Positions 27,167 to 36,878 of a DNA stretch of 64,000 nucleotides are shown in pieces. This DNA is from Streptomyces camponoticapitis (lineage in GTDB: Bacteria > Actinomycetota > Actinomycetes > Streptomycetales > Streptomycetaceae). The stretch's first letter is position 1. Each line of letters opens with the position of its first letter. The DNA is taken from NCBI RefSeq assembly GCF_014646115.1, contig NZ_BMMV01000031.1:26187-90186 (forward strand), in the 5' to 3' direction. The notes under the pieces are model-generated. The model searched no databases, was not told the DNA's origin, and saw only the letters and a program-made list of their open reading frames with translations. Made by a program: the position numbers and the translations under genes.

Positions 27167-27830
27167 TGCCCTGCCTGCGGCATCCACTCAGCGCGCCCGC
27201 GACCACGACCTGGGCTCGCGAATGGCGCGGGAGGAGTACGCCTTGTCGGCCAGAACCGTGTCCGGTCGGGTGCGGGGCCGCCCGCGTGGGCGGGGGACGC
27301 GGAGTTGGGCCATGACGTCGGTGCGGGTGCGTCGCCGGCCTTCCCGGGGGTGAGAGCGAAGGCCAGGGGCCGGCAGCGGGCGTCGGACGCGAGATGGATC
27401 TTTGTGGTCAGGCCGCCGCAGGAGCGGCCGATGGCATGGTCGTGCGGCTCGCCGGGCGGGCCCCTTTTTAGCGGGCCCCGGCCGCGTGCTGATGTGCGCG
27501 CACGATGGTGGAGTCCACCGAGACTGCCCAATTCAGGGCCTCATCGGCGTCGGCCTGCGCTGTCAGCGCGGTGAAGACGGGCTCCCCAGGTGCCGTCGAC
27601 GGCCCACATCCGCAGCTGGTTGTAGACCCCCCGCCAGTTGCCGTACTTCTCCGGCAGGTGCACCCACTGCGATCCGGTCCGGAATTTCCACGCGATCGCG
27701 TCGATCACCTCACGGTGACCCCTCCACCGGCCACCCCGCCGGGGTGTCCGGTCCGGTTAACACGGCTCGATCGCGTCCACTGCGCGTCGGTCAACGGCAC
27801 ATCCGGACCAACGATCGGATGATCCAAACG
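27167..27830 (-). mobile_element. IS5-family transposase remnant, multiply frameshifted
   Basis: Starting near 27825, VPLTDAQWTRIEP is followed by EVIDAIAWKFRTGSQWVHLP and EKYGNWRGVYNQLRMWAVDG; frame changes then lead to VDSTIVRAHQHAAG-type sequence and CGGLTTKIHLASDARCRPLA, then FALTPGKAGDAPA. Stops and frameshifts interrupt it and the catalytic Glu region is missing. Confidence 0.6.
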
Positions 27831-27861
27831 AAACGGCCTAGCTGTCGAACTGTCGTACGAG

Positions 27862-27892
27862 CCCCGCGTCCCCAACCTCACGAGTCAGTCCA
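27862..27892 (+). mobile_element. Residual IS481 end next to CTAG
   Basis: The plus strand reads RVPNLTSQST and a stop TAG inside CTAG (27893-27896). It corresponds base for base, with few changes, to the transposase-end terminus of the IS481 element at 16358. Only about 31 bases are kept. Confidence 0.6.
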
Positions 27893-27896
27893 CCTA

Positions 27897-28361
27897 GGTA
27901 GTCATTTGAAGTGGTGGAGCCAAGCGAAACTCCGCTCTACTACCCAATGAGCCTTGCCCAGGCCGGAGCCGGGGCCCGTTCCGGGAGCTGCTGGTCGGGC
28001 CGACATGTGCGACCGCCCGGCCCATCAGCCGGGCAACAGTCCGCCGCAGAGACGCTGTCGCGGTCACCGGCGGGATCCGGTCAAGTCCAGGTTTCCGGCT
28101 GGCCGTTCGTGAGCCGGGGGACGGGCCGCCCTTCGCTGCGGGGTCGACCGTGCGGGGGCTGCCGTTCCGGCGTGTGAACCGCCGGCGACGGTGGAACAGG
28201 ATCCGGTTGCCTTCCGCTCTGCCACTCAGGCCAGTTGGCAAGATCTTGATCTTTTTCCTCGCCACGGTGACTGTTTGTGTGTAAGTTGTGACCGCTTGCA
28301 TGGGGAGTGTGGGCGTCATGAGTCCTTAGTGACTCATGAGGGGGTTTTGGGGAGGGGCGCG
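27897..28361. other. Leader region of the Rhs gene
   Basis: No gene is seen in this 465-base stretch. The last 150 bases are AT-richer than the surroundings, with the run CTTGATCTTTTTC near 28243 and TGACTGTTTGTGTGTAAG near 28268; a promoter is likely here, though no -35/-10 pair can be chosen with confidence. A perfect 9-base inverted repeat at 28316 precedes the ribosome binding site. Confidence 0.4.
28316..28339 (+). promoter_or_regulatory. Perfect inverted repeat just upstream of the Rhs start
   Basis: TCATGAGTC (28316-28324), six bases, then GACTCATGA (28331-28339). It ends about 10 bases before the GGGGAGG ribosome binding site. It could be a repressor operator or an mRNA hairpin acting on translation. 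Confidence 0.5.
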
Positions 28362-31300
28362 GTGCGCATGCACGGCGAACGCTTTGGGATACGTATGTCC
28401 GCGCGCCGACGGTCTCTGACGGTCGGTCTGCTCGCGCTGGCCCTGTCGGCGGGTCTGGTGTCGGCCGAGGCGGCGCCACCCGCCCCGACGCCGGGAACTT
28501 CCTCCCCATCGGCGGATGTTTCCCCTCCGCAGCCGAAGCTGGCCGGCGCCCCCGTGGGCCCGGTGGCACCGGCGAGTGCGAAAGCCGCCGAACCGACCAC
28601 GAAAAACGCCGTGTACGCGTACGACGCGACCTCACGCCTGGTCGGTGTGACGGACCCGGCGGGGGAGACCGCCCGTTACCGGTACGACGCGGCGGGCAAC
28701 CGCCTGGGCGTCGACCGGTTCCCGTCCACCGACCTCTCGGTCCTCTCCCTTGTCCCCGTGAAGGCCGCGGCCGGCGCGACCGTGACGCTCTCCGGAACCG
28801 GCTTCTCGACCACTCCCGCCTCGAACGCGGTGTCGTTCGCGGGCAAAGCCGCGGAGGTCGTCTCCGCATCGGCGACACGCCTGACGGTGAAGGTCCCGGT
28901 AGCCGCCGGGAACGGCAAGGTGTCGGTGACCACCGGCGGCACGACGGCCCAGTCACCGGAAGCGTTCGCGCTCGCCGGGCCCGCCCCGGCCGTCACCAAG
29001 GTGGAGCCCACGACCGGCCTCGTGGGCACGAAGGTGGTCCTGACCGGATCGGGCTTCGCCCCGGCGCAGACGGACAACGTGGTGCGGTTCACCGGCGGCA
29101 CCGTGGCCGAGATCGACACACGGTCCGACAGCGCCCTGACCGTGACGGTCCCGGCAGGCGCGGCGACCGGACCCATAGAGGTCGCCACCCCCGACGGCAT
29201 CGTCACATCCGCCTCCAGCTTCCGCGTGGAATCGGGCGCGGGCGAGGGAGAGATCGAGACGTCCGAGGAGACGACGGTGGGGGACGAGACCCCGCCGACG
29301 GTGTCGGTCACCACTCCCGGCAACCGGGCACAGGTGGTCTTCGACGCGGAGGCCGGCGACGACATCAACGTCGGATTCACCGAGTCGACGTTCAACTCGA
29401 CTGTCACGGTCAGGTTCCTGGACCCGCAGGGCACACGCCTGGAGACCGCCGCCTACAACGGCCCGGCGGGCGACTGGGAGATGAAGGACGTCCCCGTCAG
29501 CGGCCAGTACACGGTGCTTCTGGACCCGGGCCCCGGCAACATCGGCTCCGTGAAGGTGACCGTATCGGCACCGCGAACATCGGTGCTGAGCCTGACCGGA
29601 GCGGGTACCGACGCGCAGTTCACCCGACCCGGACAGGACCACCTCCTCACCTTCCCCGCAGTGCTCGGGGACTCGCTGAGCCTGGGTATCGACGCGACCG
29701 GGCTGGCCAAGGCCACCTACGCACGCCTGTACGGCCCGGACGGAGCGGAGATCGACAAGGTCTACGTGACGGGCACGCGGATCGCCGGCCTGGACCTGGA
29801 CATGCTGCCCCAGTCCGGCACCTACACCCTTCAACTCGACCCGGACACCGCGGCCCTGGGCACCGTCAAGGTGACCGGCTCCCGCTACGCCGACGCCGGC
29901 ACGCTCGACCCGACCGGCCCGGCGGTCAACGTCTCCCTCACCCGGCCGGGCCAGCAGGGGCGCGCGCAGTTCGCCGGGACGGCGGGCCAGCGGGTGTCCC
30001 TCGGCGCCACGGCCACCGGTTTCGGCTCGTCGACCCGGGTCGAGATCCACCGTCCCGGCGGCGGGCTGGTGGACTACTTCCTCGTCCCCGACGGCGACGC
30101 CGGAGAGTGGGACAGCGAGCCTCTGCCCACGACCGGCACCTACACGATCTTCGTGCGGCCGAGCAGCGCCCTGGGGACCGGCGAGCTGGCGCTGACAATG
30201 TCGCGTCCGGTGGCCGTACCCGCGCTGTCGACCACGGCGGGCACCACCACCGCCACGGTCGGCCGGATCGGCCAGAACGCCGAATCGTCCTTCCAAGGTC
30301 AGGCCGGGGCCGCGCTGTCGCTCGGCGTGACCGGCAACACCTTCGGGCAGTACGTCGATCTGACGGTCCTCGCGCCGTCCGGCGCCGAGGTGGTCGACGG
30401 ACTCAACGTGGCGGCCGGCGCATCGGCGACAGTCCCGCTGCCCGCACTGCCGGAGACCGGCACCTACCGCGTCGTCCTGGACCCGAACAAGGGCGCGGCC
30501 GGATCGGCCGGCCTCACGCTCTCCACCGACGCCCCGGCCGCCCTCACCGTTGACACGGCCGGACTCACGGCCACAGCGGCCCGTGCGGGACAGCGGATAC
30601 GCGCCAAGTTCACCGCACCCGCCACGACCTCCCTCGGCCTGGGCATCACCGCGAACACCATCGCCGAATCCACCGAGGTCAGGCTCATCGGCCCCGACGG
30701 CGGGGCGGGCACGGTCGTCGGCCGCGCCGGGAGCAAGGCGGCCGAGGCGTTCTACCTGACGGGCCTCACAGCAGGAGCGTCGTACTCGCTGGTCTTCGAG
30801 CCGGCCGAGGCCGCGACCGGAGGCATGACGCTCTGGCTGTCCAAGCCCGTCAAGGCGGGCACCTTCACGACATCGGCACCCGCGCTCACCGGCGAGATCA
30901 CCCGCCCCGGCCAGCAACTCGAGTTCACGCTCACCGCCACCGGCGCGGCCTACGGCGCGGCCGTCACCTTCGGCAACACCACCCTCAGCACCACCTCACA
31001 GATGGTCCACCGGACGCCGAACGGGACAGAGACAGCGCTGGGCTCGCTCACCAAGTCGGCGGGCGAGGGAGACCTGCTAGCGCCGCTGGCCACCGGCGCC
31101 CACCTGCTGTTCGTACGCCCCAACGCCCCGGCCACCGGAAAGACCACCGGCACGCTGATACCGGACGCCGACGGCGGAGCCCTCACCACCACCGGCACAC
31201 GCAAGCCCGTCACCCTCGCCACCGCCGGCCAGAACGGCCACTTCACGTTCACCGGCACCCAGGGCCAGAAACTCACCCTGGGGCTCAACACCCCGCCCGC

Positions 31301-34300
31301 CGCCTGGGCGTTGTCGGTCCACGGCCCGGACGGCAAGTGGCTGGTCGACGGGCGCTCGATGAGCGCGACCGCCGTCACCTACGCCCTCCCGACGCTCCCG
31401 GCCACCGGCACCTACACGATGTCGGTCGACCCGAACACCCTCAAGACCGGCACCTACACCCTCGGACTGACCGCCGCCGCAGCCCTCGCCCGAACAGACA
31501 ACCCCGGCGCGTCGGCGGACAAACCGAAGACCAGCACCGACGACACCACGCCCCCCGCCGCCCGCATCACCCCGACCGGCCCGGACGCCTGGCAGCCGGA
31601 CAAAGGAAACCTCGCCGGCCACGACTGGCTGACCCGCCGCGGCGACACACCCAAGAGCCCGGCCGCACTCCGCGCCCCGCCCAGGACGACCGCGCTGACC
31701 GGCCGCATCCTCAAGCTGGACGGCAAGCCGCTGGCCAAAGTCACGGTCTCGGTGGGCAAGAAGACAGCGAAGACGGATGCCCGCGGCCGGTTCCTGCTGA
31801 CAGGCATCGCGGACACCTCCACCACCCTGGTGGTCGACGGCGCGAGCGCGAACAACTCCAAGCGTAGTTACGGCCGTTACGACATCCGCATCACACCCGA
31901 GGCAGGCCGGACGGCCGATCTCGGGTTCCCGGTGTGGATGACACCGCTGGACACGAAGAACACGGTGAAGTTCGCCGCGCCGGCGAAGGCCGACGTCGTC
32001 CTGAAGACCCCCAAGATCCCGGGTCTCGAAGTCCGTATTCCCAAGGGCTCGGTAGTCCGTGACGAGAAGGGGAAGCCGGTCACGGAGCTGGGGATCACGG
32101 CGATCCCGATCGACCGGCCGCCGTTCCCGCTGCCCGAGAACGGCATCGTGCCGGTGTACTTCACCGTGCAGCCGGGCGGCACCTACGTCTTCCCCGAGGG
32201 CGCGCAGATCGTCTACCCGAACTACACCCGTGAAGCCCCGGGCACGCGGGTCAAGTTCCTCGACTACGACCCGAAGAAGAAGGGCTGGTACGTCTACGGC
32301 ACCGGTGAGGTGTCGGCCGACGGCCGCCAGGTCGTACCGGACAAAAAGACCCGTGTCTGGGCCTTCCACGGCGCCATGTTCAACGTCGCCGACCTGATCC
32401 CGTGGGAAGACACCTGGATCGAAGACGTCATCGACTGGCTCTCCGGCGACCCGGTCGAACTCTCCACGGGCCTGCTCACCGACTCCCGCACAGACCTCGC
32501 GGTCGCCGGATCGAACGCGTCGGCCGACGTCACCCGCACCTACTGGCAGGGCGACAAGGAGAAGCGGGCGTTCGGCATCGGCCGCGACCTGTCCTACAAC
32601 GCCTTCCTGCACTCCAAGAAACAGTGGCAGGAAGTCGACCTCTACCTCCCGGGCGGCAGCAAGACCCACTTCACCCGCACCTCACCGGGGACCAGCTGGA
32701 CGGACGCGGAGTTCGAACCGCTCGACACCTCATCCGACTTCCAGGGCTCAAAGATCACCTGGAAGGGATACAAAGGCGGCTGGGACCTCACCTTCCGCGA
32801 CGGCACAGTATGGGTCTTCCCGCAGTACGCCGCGCTCAAGGAAATCCGCGACCGGCACGGCAACACCATCAAGCTGACGCGCCGGGACGGCAAGAAGGGC
32901 GAGATCACCCGCATCGCCACGTCCGACGGCCGTTGGATCTCACTCACCTACGACACCCAGCACCGCGTCGACACGGCGAAAGACAACACCGGCCGCACCA
33001 CTTCGTACACATATGACACCGCGGGCCGTCTGGAGACAGTGAAGGACCCGGCGGGCAAGATCAGCCGGTACGAGTACGACGGCACGTCCAACCGGATCAA
33101 GTCGGCGACCGACGCCCGCGGCGTCACGTACATGCAGAACGAGTTCTACGCCGACGGGCGGGTGAAGAAGCAGACCCTCACCGAGGGCGCCGAGTACTCG
33201 TTCGCGTACACGCAGACCGGCGCCGGGAAGATCACGTCGGCGAACGTGACGCAGCCGGGCGGATCGGTGCGGCGGGTGGAGTTCGACACCGACGGCTACG
33301 GCGTCAAGGACACCGAGGCGTACGGAAACGCTCTCGCCCGCACCACCCAATACCACCGGGGTGCCAAGCACCGGATCGACGCGGTCACCGACCCGTACAA
33401 CCGGCGTACGGAGCTGACGTACGACGCGAACGGCTACGTGACCCGCACGACGGAGCTGGCGGGCACGGCGCAGGCGCGCCAGTCGGGCACAGCCGTCTAC
33501 AACGGACCTTACGACCAACCCACCTCGGTCACCGACCCGTTGAACAACGAGACGACCCTCGACTACGACGAGACGGGCAACCTGCGAACGGTCACCGACC
33601 CGGAGAACCGGAAGACGACCCTCACCTACGCCCAGGACGGCCAGGTCAGAACCGTCACCGACGCATCGGACGCGGTGACGGAGTACACCTACCGGCACGG
33701 CGAGCTGGTTTCCGTGAAGGACGCGGAGGGCCGCACCGGCGCCCAGTTCCTGGACGCGGCGGGCCGCCCGACCGTGGTGACGGACGAGGCGGGCTCGGTC
33801 ACCACACTCACGTACGACGAGCTGAACCAGACCCGGAAGATCACCGACCCGCTCGGCCAGTCGACATCCCTGGACTTCGACGAGAACGGCAACCTCAAGA
33901 AGCTGACCGACGCCCGCCTCAACAGCACCACGTGGGCGTACGACGACGCGGACCGCACGGAGTCGGTGACGGACCCGCTCGGCGCCCAGGCGCTGTTCGG
34001 GTACGACGCGGCGGGCCGGCTGACGAAGGCGACGAACCGCTCGGGCCTGGCCGCGACGGCCGAGTACGACCTCCTGGACAGGGCGAAGAACACCAAGTAC
34101 GGCGTGAACGCGGCCGGCGTGGCCGAGTCCACGGCCACGTACGCGTACGACGCGGTGGACCTGCCGAAGACGATCACGGACACGCAGGCAGGCGACCAGA
34201 GCTTCCACTACGACGCCTACGACCGGCTGAAGACGCTCACCGGCCCGACGGGCACGGTCGGCTACGACTACGACGCGGCGGACCGCCGCAAGGAGATGAC

Positions 34301-36254
34301 GGCCGCCGGGACCACCACCACTTACGGCTACGACACCTCCAGCATCCTCACCTCCGTCACCTCGGGCGGTCAGGAAGTGCGGTTCGGCCTGGACGCGGTG
34401 GGCCGGGAGAAGACGGCGAACCTGCCGGGCGGCATCACCCGCACCACCACCCTCGACAAGACCGGCGTGGTCTCCGGAATCGACTACGCGCGAGGCACCA
34501 CGGATGTCGGCGACTTGACGTACACCCGGGACCCCCGGGGCCTCCAGACGGGCCTGACGGGCAGCCTGGCGTCGGTCGCCCTTCCGGCGGCCGAGACGGG
34601 GGCGGTGTTCGGCAAGGACAACCGGGTCACATCCCTGGGCGGCCGCTCGTTCACGTACGACGCGGACGGCCAGCTCAAGTCCGACGGCAAACGCACGTAC
34701 ACCTGGAACGCCCGCGGCCAGTTGTCCGGGGTCACGCCCACCGGCGGCGGATCCACCGGCCTCTTCGGCTACGACCCACTGGGCACCCGCAGCTCGAAGA
34801 AGCTCGACGACGCGACCCAGAAGTACCTGACCGACGGCTCCAACCCGCTGGTGGAGCAGGACGGTTCGGGTGCGTCGAAGGCGACGGTCGCCACCTCCGG
34901 CCTGGACCAGTACCTGACCCGCACGGAGAACGGCAAGACGCAGGTCTACCTGACCGACGCGCTGGGCAGCGTGGTCGGCCTCGCGGACGCGGACGGCACC
35001 GTCGCCACCAGCTACACCTACGACCCCTACGGCCAGCCGACCTCGTCCGGGGCGGCCTCCACCAACCCGTACACGTTCACGGGCCGCGAGTCGGACGGCA
35101 CGGGCCTGCTCTACTACCGCAACCGCTACTACGACCCCGAGTCCGGCCGCTTCATCTCCCAGGACCCGATCGGCTACGCCGGCGGCACCAACCTCTACCA
35201 GTACGCCCTCAGCTCCCCAACCACCTACACCGACCCCACCGGCAACTCCCCGCTCCTGGCCGGCTGCGTGATCGGCGGCCTCGGCGAGGCAGGCCTGGAC
35301 TGGCTGGACCAGCGCCTCTCTGGCCGCAAGGTCAACTGGGGCCAGGTCGGAACCTCAGCGGCGCTGGGCTGCGCCGGCGGCATGCTGAGCAAGGTCAAGT
35401 GGATCTCCCGCGGGAACTCCTGCCTGACTGTCCCCAAGAACAGCTTCACCGCGGACACCCCGGTCCTCCTCGCGGACGGCACCCGCAAACCGATCAAGGA
35501 CATCCAGATCGGCGACCAGGTCCTCGCCACCGACCCGGAGACCGGCGAATCGGGCTCCCGCCCGGTCACGGCGCTCATCAAGGGCACCGGCGATAAACAA
35601 CTGGTCGACATAACCCTCGATACAGGCAAAACCAGCACCCTCACCGCCACCGACGGCCACCCCTTCTGGGTCCCCGCCCTCGGCCGCTGGATCGAAGCCG
35701 ACGAACTCACCACCGGCCAATGGCTCCAGACCAGCACCGGCACCTGGACCCAGATCACCGCCATCACCCACCACACCAAGCCAACGACCGTCTACAACCT
35801 CACCGTCGACGACATCCACACGTACTATGTACTCGCGGGAAATACGCCGGTGCTCGTGCATAACAGCGGTCCGGGCTGTGAGGTGTTTCCCAATTCAATG
35901 CCAGGAACTCTCGACAGGGAGCTCGCCCTGGCGGACAGGCTGGGCGTTTCGCCCTCTGGTGTTGGATCTGCTGGCTTTGATTCCGCAGTCAGTTCCGGGA
36001 CGGTTAAATGGGCGGTTCGGGAGGACGGAAGCCTCGTGGTCATGCCGAAGTTCGTCAATGGGCAAGAGATTTCACACTCGGCTCTCACCCGAGGGGCCCC
36101 GGTACGAGCGGCTGGTGAGGCCGATGTTGCTGGCTCATCAGGAGACGGGTTCTTTGGTTTGGATATCAACAACCACAGTGGTCACTTCCTGCCGTCGAGT
36201 GAGAGTCTGCAAATCGGTAGAGATGCATTTGCTGCGGCGGGAGTTCATTTCTGA
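28362..36254 (+). CDS. Secreted Rhs-repeat polymorphic toxin with Hint domain and C-terminal toxin module
   Basis: About 2,630 residues. Start GTG 28362 has GGGGAGG about six bases upstream; ATG 28368 is an alternative. Order: basic region and signal peptide (RRRSLTVGLLALALSAGL), one isolated YD repeat, two IPT/TIG-like domains (~130-310), seven beta-rich repeats of roughly 100-130 residues each bearing a [RT]xGQ start and a GTYTxxLDP-like end (~320-1040), a carboxypeptidase-regulatory-like domain (~1110-1160), a DUF6531-like Rhs entry (from ~1360), many YD repeats (1500-2230), the core RNRYYDPESGRFISQDPIGY, a Hint domain (2360-2500; SFTADTPVLLADGT, TDGHPFW, VLVHN) and a 129-residue tail. The Hint domain is predicted to release the tail as toxin. 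The tail has EISHSALTRGAPVRAAGEAD and LDINNHSGHFLPS; its family is not recognised with certainty. GC content falls from about 35820 on. It overlaps the immunity gene by TGATG. Confidence 0.9.
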   Translation: MRMHGERFGIRMSARRRSLTVGLLALALSAGLVSAEAAPPAPTPGTSSPSADVSPPQPKLAGAPVGPVAPASAKAAEPTTKNAVYAYDATSRLVGVTDPAGETARYRYDAAGNRLGVDRFPSTDLSVLSLVPVKAAAGATVTLSGTGFSTTPASNAVSFAGKAAEVVSASATRLTVKVPVAAGNGKVSVTTGGTTAQSPEAFALAGPAPAVTKVEPTTGLVGTKVVLTGSGFAPAQTDNVVRFTGGTVAEIDTRSDSALTVTVPAGAATGPIEVATPDGIVTSASSFRVESGAGEGEIETSEETTVGDETPPTVSVTTPGNRAQVVFDAEAGDDINVGFTESTFNSTVTVRFLDPQGTRLETAAYNGPAGDWEMKDVPVSGQYTVLLDPGPGNIGSVKVTVSAPRTSVLSLTGAGTDAQFTRPGQDHLLTFPAVLGDSLSLGIDATGLAKATYARLYGPDGAEIDKVYVTGTRIAGLDLDMLPQSGTYTLQLDPDTAALGTVKVTGSRYADAGTLDPTGPAVNVSLTRPGQQGRAQFAGTAGQRVSLGATATGFGSSTRVEIHRPGGGLVDYFLVPDGDAGEWDSEPLPTTGTYTIFVRPSSALGTGELALTMSRPVAVPALSTTAGTTTATVGRIGQNAESSFQGQAGAALSLGVTGNTFGQYVDLTVLAPSGAEVVDGLNVAAGASATVPLPALPETGTYRVVLDPNKGAAGSAGLTLSTDAPAALTVDTAGLTATAARAGQRIRAKFTAPATTSLGLGITANTIAESTEVRLIGPDGGAGTVVGRAGSKAAEAFYLTGLTAGASYSLVFEPAEAATGGMTLWLSKPVKAGTFTTSAPALTGEITRPGQQLEFTLTATGAAYGAAVTFGNTTLSTTSQMVHRTPNGTETALGSLTKSAGEGDLLAPLATGAHLLFVRPNAPATGKTTGTLIPDADGGALTTTGTRKPVTLATAGQNGHFTFTGTQGQKLTLGLNTPPAAWALSVHGPDGKWLVDGRSMSATAVTYALPTLPATGTYTMSVDPNTLKTGTYTLGLTAAAALARTDNPGASADKPKTSTDDTTPPAARITPTGPDAWQPDKGNLAGHDWLTRRGDTPKSPAALRAPPRTTALTGRILKLDGKPLAKVTVSVGKKTAKTDARGRFLLTGIADTSTTLVVDGASANNSKRSYGRYDIRITPEAGRTADLGFPVWMTPLDTKNTVKFAAPAKADVVLKTPKIPGLEVRIPKGSVVRDEKGKPVTELGITAIPIDRPPFPLPENGIVPVYFTVQPGGTYVFPEGAQIVYPNYTREAPGTRVKFLDYDPKKKGWYVYGTGEVSADGRQVVPDKKTRVWAFHGAMFNVADLIPWEDTWIEDVIDWLSGDPVELSTGLLTDSRTDLAVAGSNASADVTRTYWQGDKEKRAFGIGRDLSYNAFLHSKKQWQEVDLYLPGGSKTHFTRTSPGTSWTDAEFEPLDTSSDFQGSKITWKGYKGGWDLTFRDGTVWVFPQYAALKEIRDRHGNTIKLTRRDGKKGEITRIATSDGRWISLTYDTQHRVDTAKDNTGRTTSYTYDTAGRLETVKDPAGKISRYEYDGTSNRIKSATDARGVTYMQNEFYADGRVKKQTLTEGAEYSFAYTQTGAGKITSANVTQPGGSVRRVEFDTDGYGVKDTEAYGNALARTTQYHRGAKHRIDAVTDPYNRRTELTYDANGYVTRTTELAGTAQARQSGTAVYNGPYDQPTSVTDPLNNETTLDYDETGNLRTVTDPENRKTTLTYAQDGQVRTVTDASDAVTEYTYRHGELVSVKDAEGRTGAQFLDAAGRPTVVTDEAGSVTTLTYDELNQTRKITDPLGQSTSLDFDENGNLKKLTDARLNSTTWAYDDADRTESVTDPLGAQALFGYDAAGRLTKATNRSGLAATAEYDLLDRAKNTKYGVNAAGVAESTATYAYDAVDLPKTITDTQAGDQSFHYDAYDRLKTLTGPTGTVGYDYDAADRRKEMTAAGTTTTYGYDTSSILTSVTSGGQEVRFGLDAVGREKTANLPGGITRTTTLDKTGVVSGIDYARGTTDVGDLTYTRDPRGLQTGLTGSLASVALPAAETGAVFGKDNRVTSLGGRSFTYDADGQLKSDGKRTYTWNARGQLSGVTPTGGGSTGLFGYDPLGTRSSKKLDDATQKYLTDGSNPLVEQDGSGASKATVATSGLDQYLTRTENGKTQVYLTDALGSVVGLADADGTVATSYTYDPYGQPTSSGAASTNPYTFTGRESDGTGLLYYRNRYYDPESGRFISQDPIGYAGGTNLYQYALSSPTTYTDPTGNSPLLAGCVIGGLGEAGLDWLDQRLSGRKVNWGQVGTSAALGCAGGMLSKVKWISRGNSCLTVPKNSFTADTPVLLADGTRKPIKDIQIGDQVLATDPETGESGSRPVTALIKGTGDKQLVDITLDTGKTSTLTATDGHPFWVPALGRWIEADELTTGQWLQTSTGTWTQITAITHHTKPTTVYNLTVDDIHTYYVLAGNTPVLVHNSGPGCEVFPNSMPGTLDRELALADRLGVSPSGVGSAGFDSAVSSGTVKWAVREDGSLVVMPKFVNGQEISHSALTRGAPVRAAGEADVAGSSGDGFFGLDINNHSGHFLPSSESLQIGRDAFAAAGVHF

Positions 36255-36799
36255 TGAACAGGCTCGACAATCTGGCTTCGCTCGACCTGCGGTCTCTTTC
36301 TGAGATCCTGGCCTCACGCGCTCCCGCAGTCCCTGAACTGGGTCGCGGTGAGTGGCTTGGTGTTCTTGAGCTGATGACGATGCGCCTGACTGACGAGTGC
36401 GGCTCCTTGTCTGTGGAGTCCTGGGTTACCTGTTCGTTGGCGCACGAATACGCTCTCGAAGCTGCGATGGTCTCGGGCTCTATCGATCAGCGTGAGAGCG
36501 TGATTCGACGCCTGCATCTCTCTGTGGCTCTCCTGCAACAGGTTCCACCGAATGCTGAAGTTGGCATTCTGAATCCGAGTCATCTACTCGACCTTCTATT
36601 TCAAGAGCTTCCGATGTCAGCCGAAGAAGCCCGGGATCTATCTGTCGATTGGCGTGCTCTCGATATTGGGCAAATTCGACTTCTGCGGGCTGTCAAGAAT
36701 CTAATTTCGCCTGCTCTGGGTCTCGTGAGAGTGGTACCCAGAGAAGAGGGCAACGGGCGGTTGAGAGCATGGGAAGAAGTATTTCCTTCACTCCCGTGA
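36254..36799 (+). CDS. Probable immunity protein for the Rhs toxin
   Basis: 181 residues, starting at the A of the toxin TGA (TGATG), so translation is coupled and the antidote is made whenever the toxin is. Mostly helical in appearance and leucine-rich (LDLRSLSEILASRAP, VESWVTCSLAHEYALEAAM); no cysteine-rich, membrane or secretion features, so it should act in the cytoplasm. Codon use is far less GC-biased than that of the neighbours, like the toxin tail, showing that the two arrived together. No family recognised. Position immediately behind an Rhs C-terminus is the main reason for the call. Confidence 0.75.
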   Translation: MNRLDNLASLDLRSLSEILASRAPAVPELGRGEWLGVLELMTMRLTDECGSLSVESWVTCSLAHEYALEAAMVSGSIDQRESVIRRLHLSVALLQQVPPNAEVGILNPSHLLDLLFQELPMSAEEARDLSVDWRALDIGQIRLLRAVKNLISPALGLVRVVPREEGNGRLRAWEEVFPSLP

Positions 36800-36810
36800 G
36801 CAGATAACCT

Positions 36811-36846
36811 AGAAGCCCCGCCATAACGAATTCGGGCGAGGCTTCT
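36811..36846. terminator. Hairpin between immunity gene and integrase relic
   Basis: AGAAGCCCCGCC (36811-36822) pairs with GGCGAGGCTTCT (36835-36846) at 11 of 12 positions with a 12-base AT-rich loop. It begins 12 bases after the immunity stop codon and lies between two convergently oriented sequences. Confidence 0.65.
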
Positions 36847-36878
36847 TGGGGTCTTGACGGCAGTAGTTGACGGCAACG

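Noticed and set aside
28953..30917. Open frame of 654 codons antisense to the Rhs gene
   Set aside because: Antisense shadow of the beta-repeat region; no domain.
33932..35596. Plus-strand open frame of 554 codons inside the Rhs repeats
   Set aside because: Shifted reading of YD repeats, dominated by Arg/Gly/Pro.
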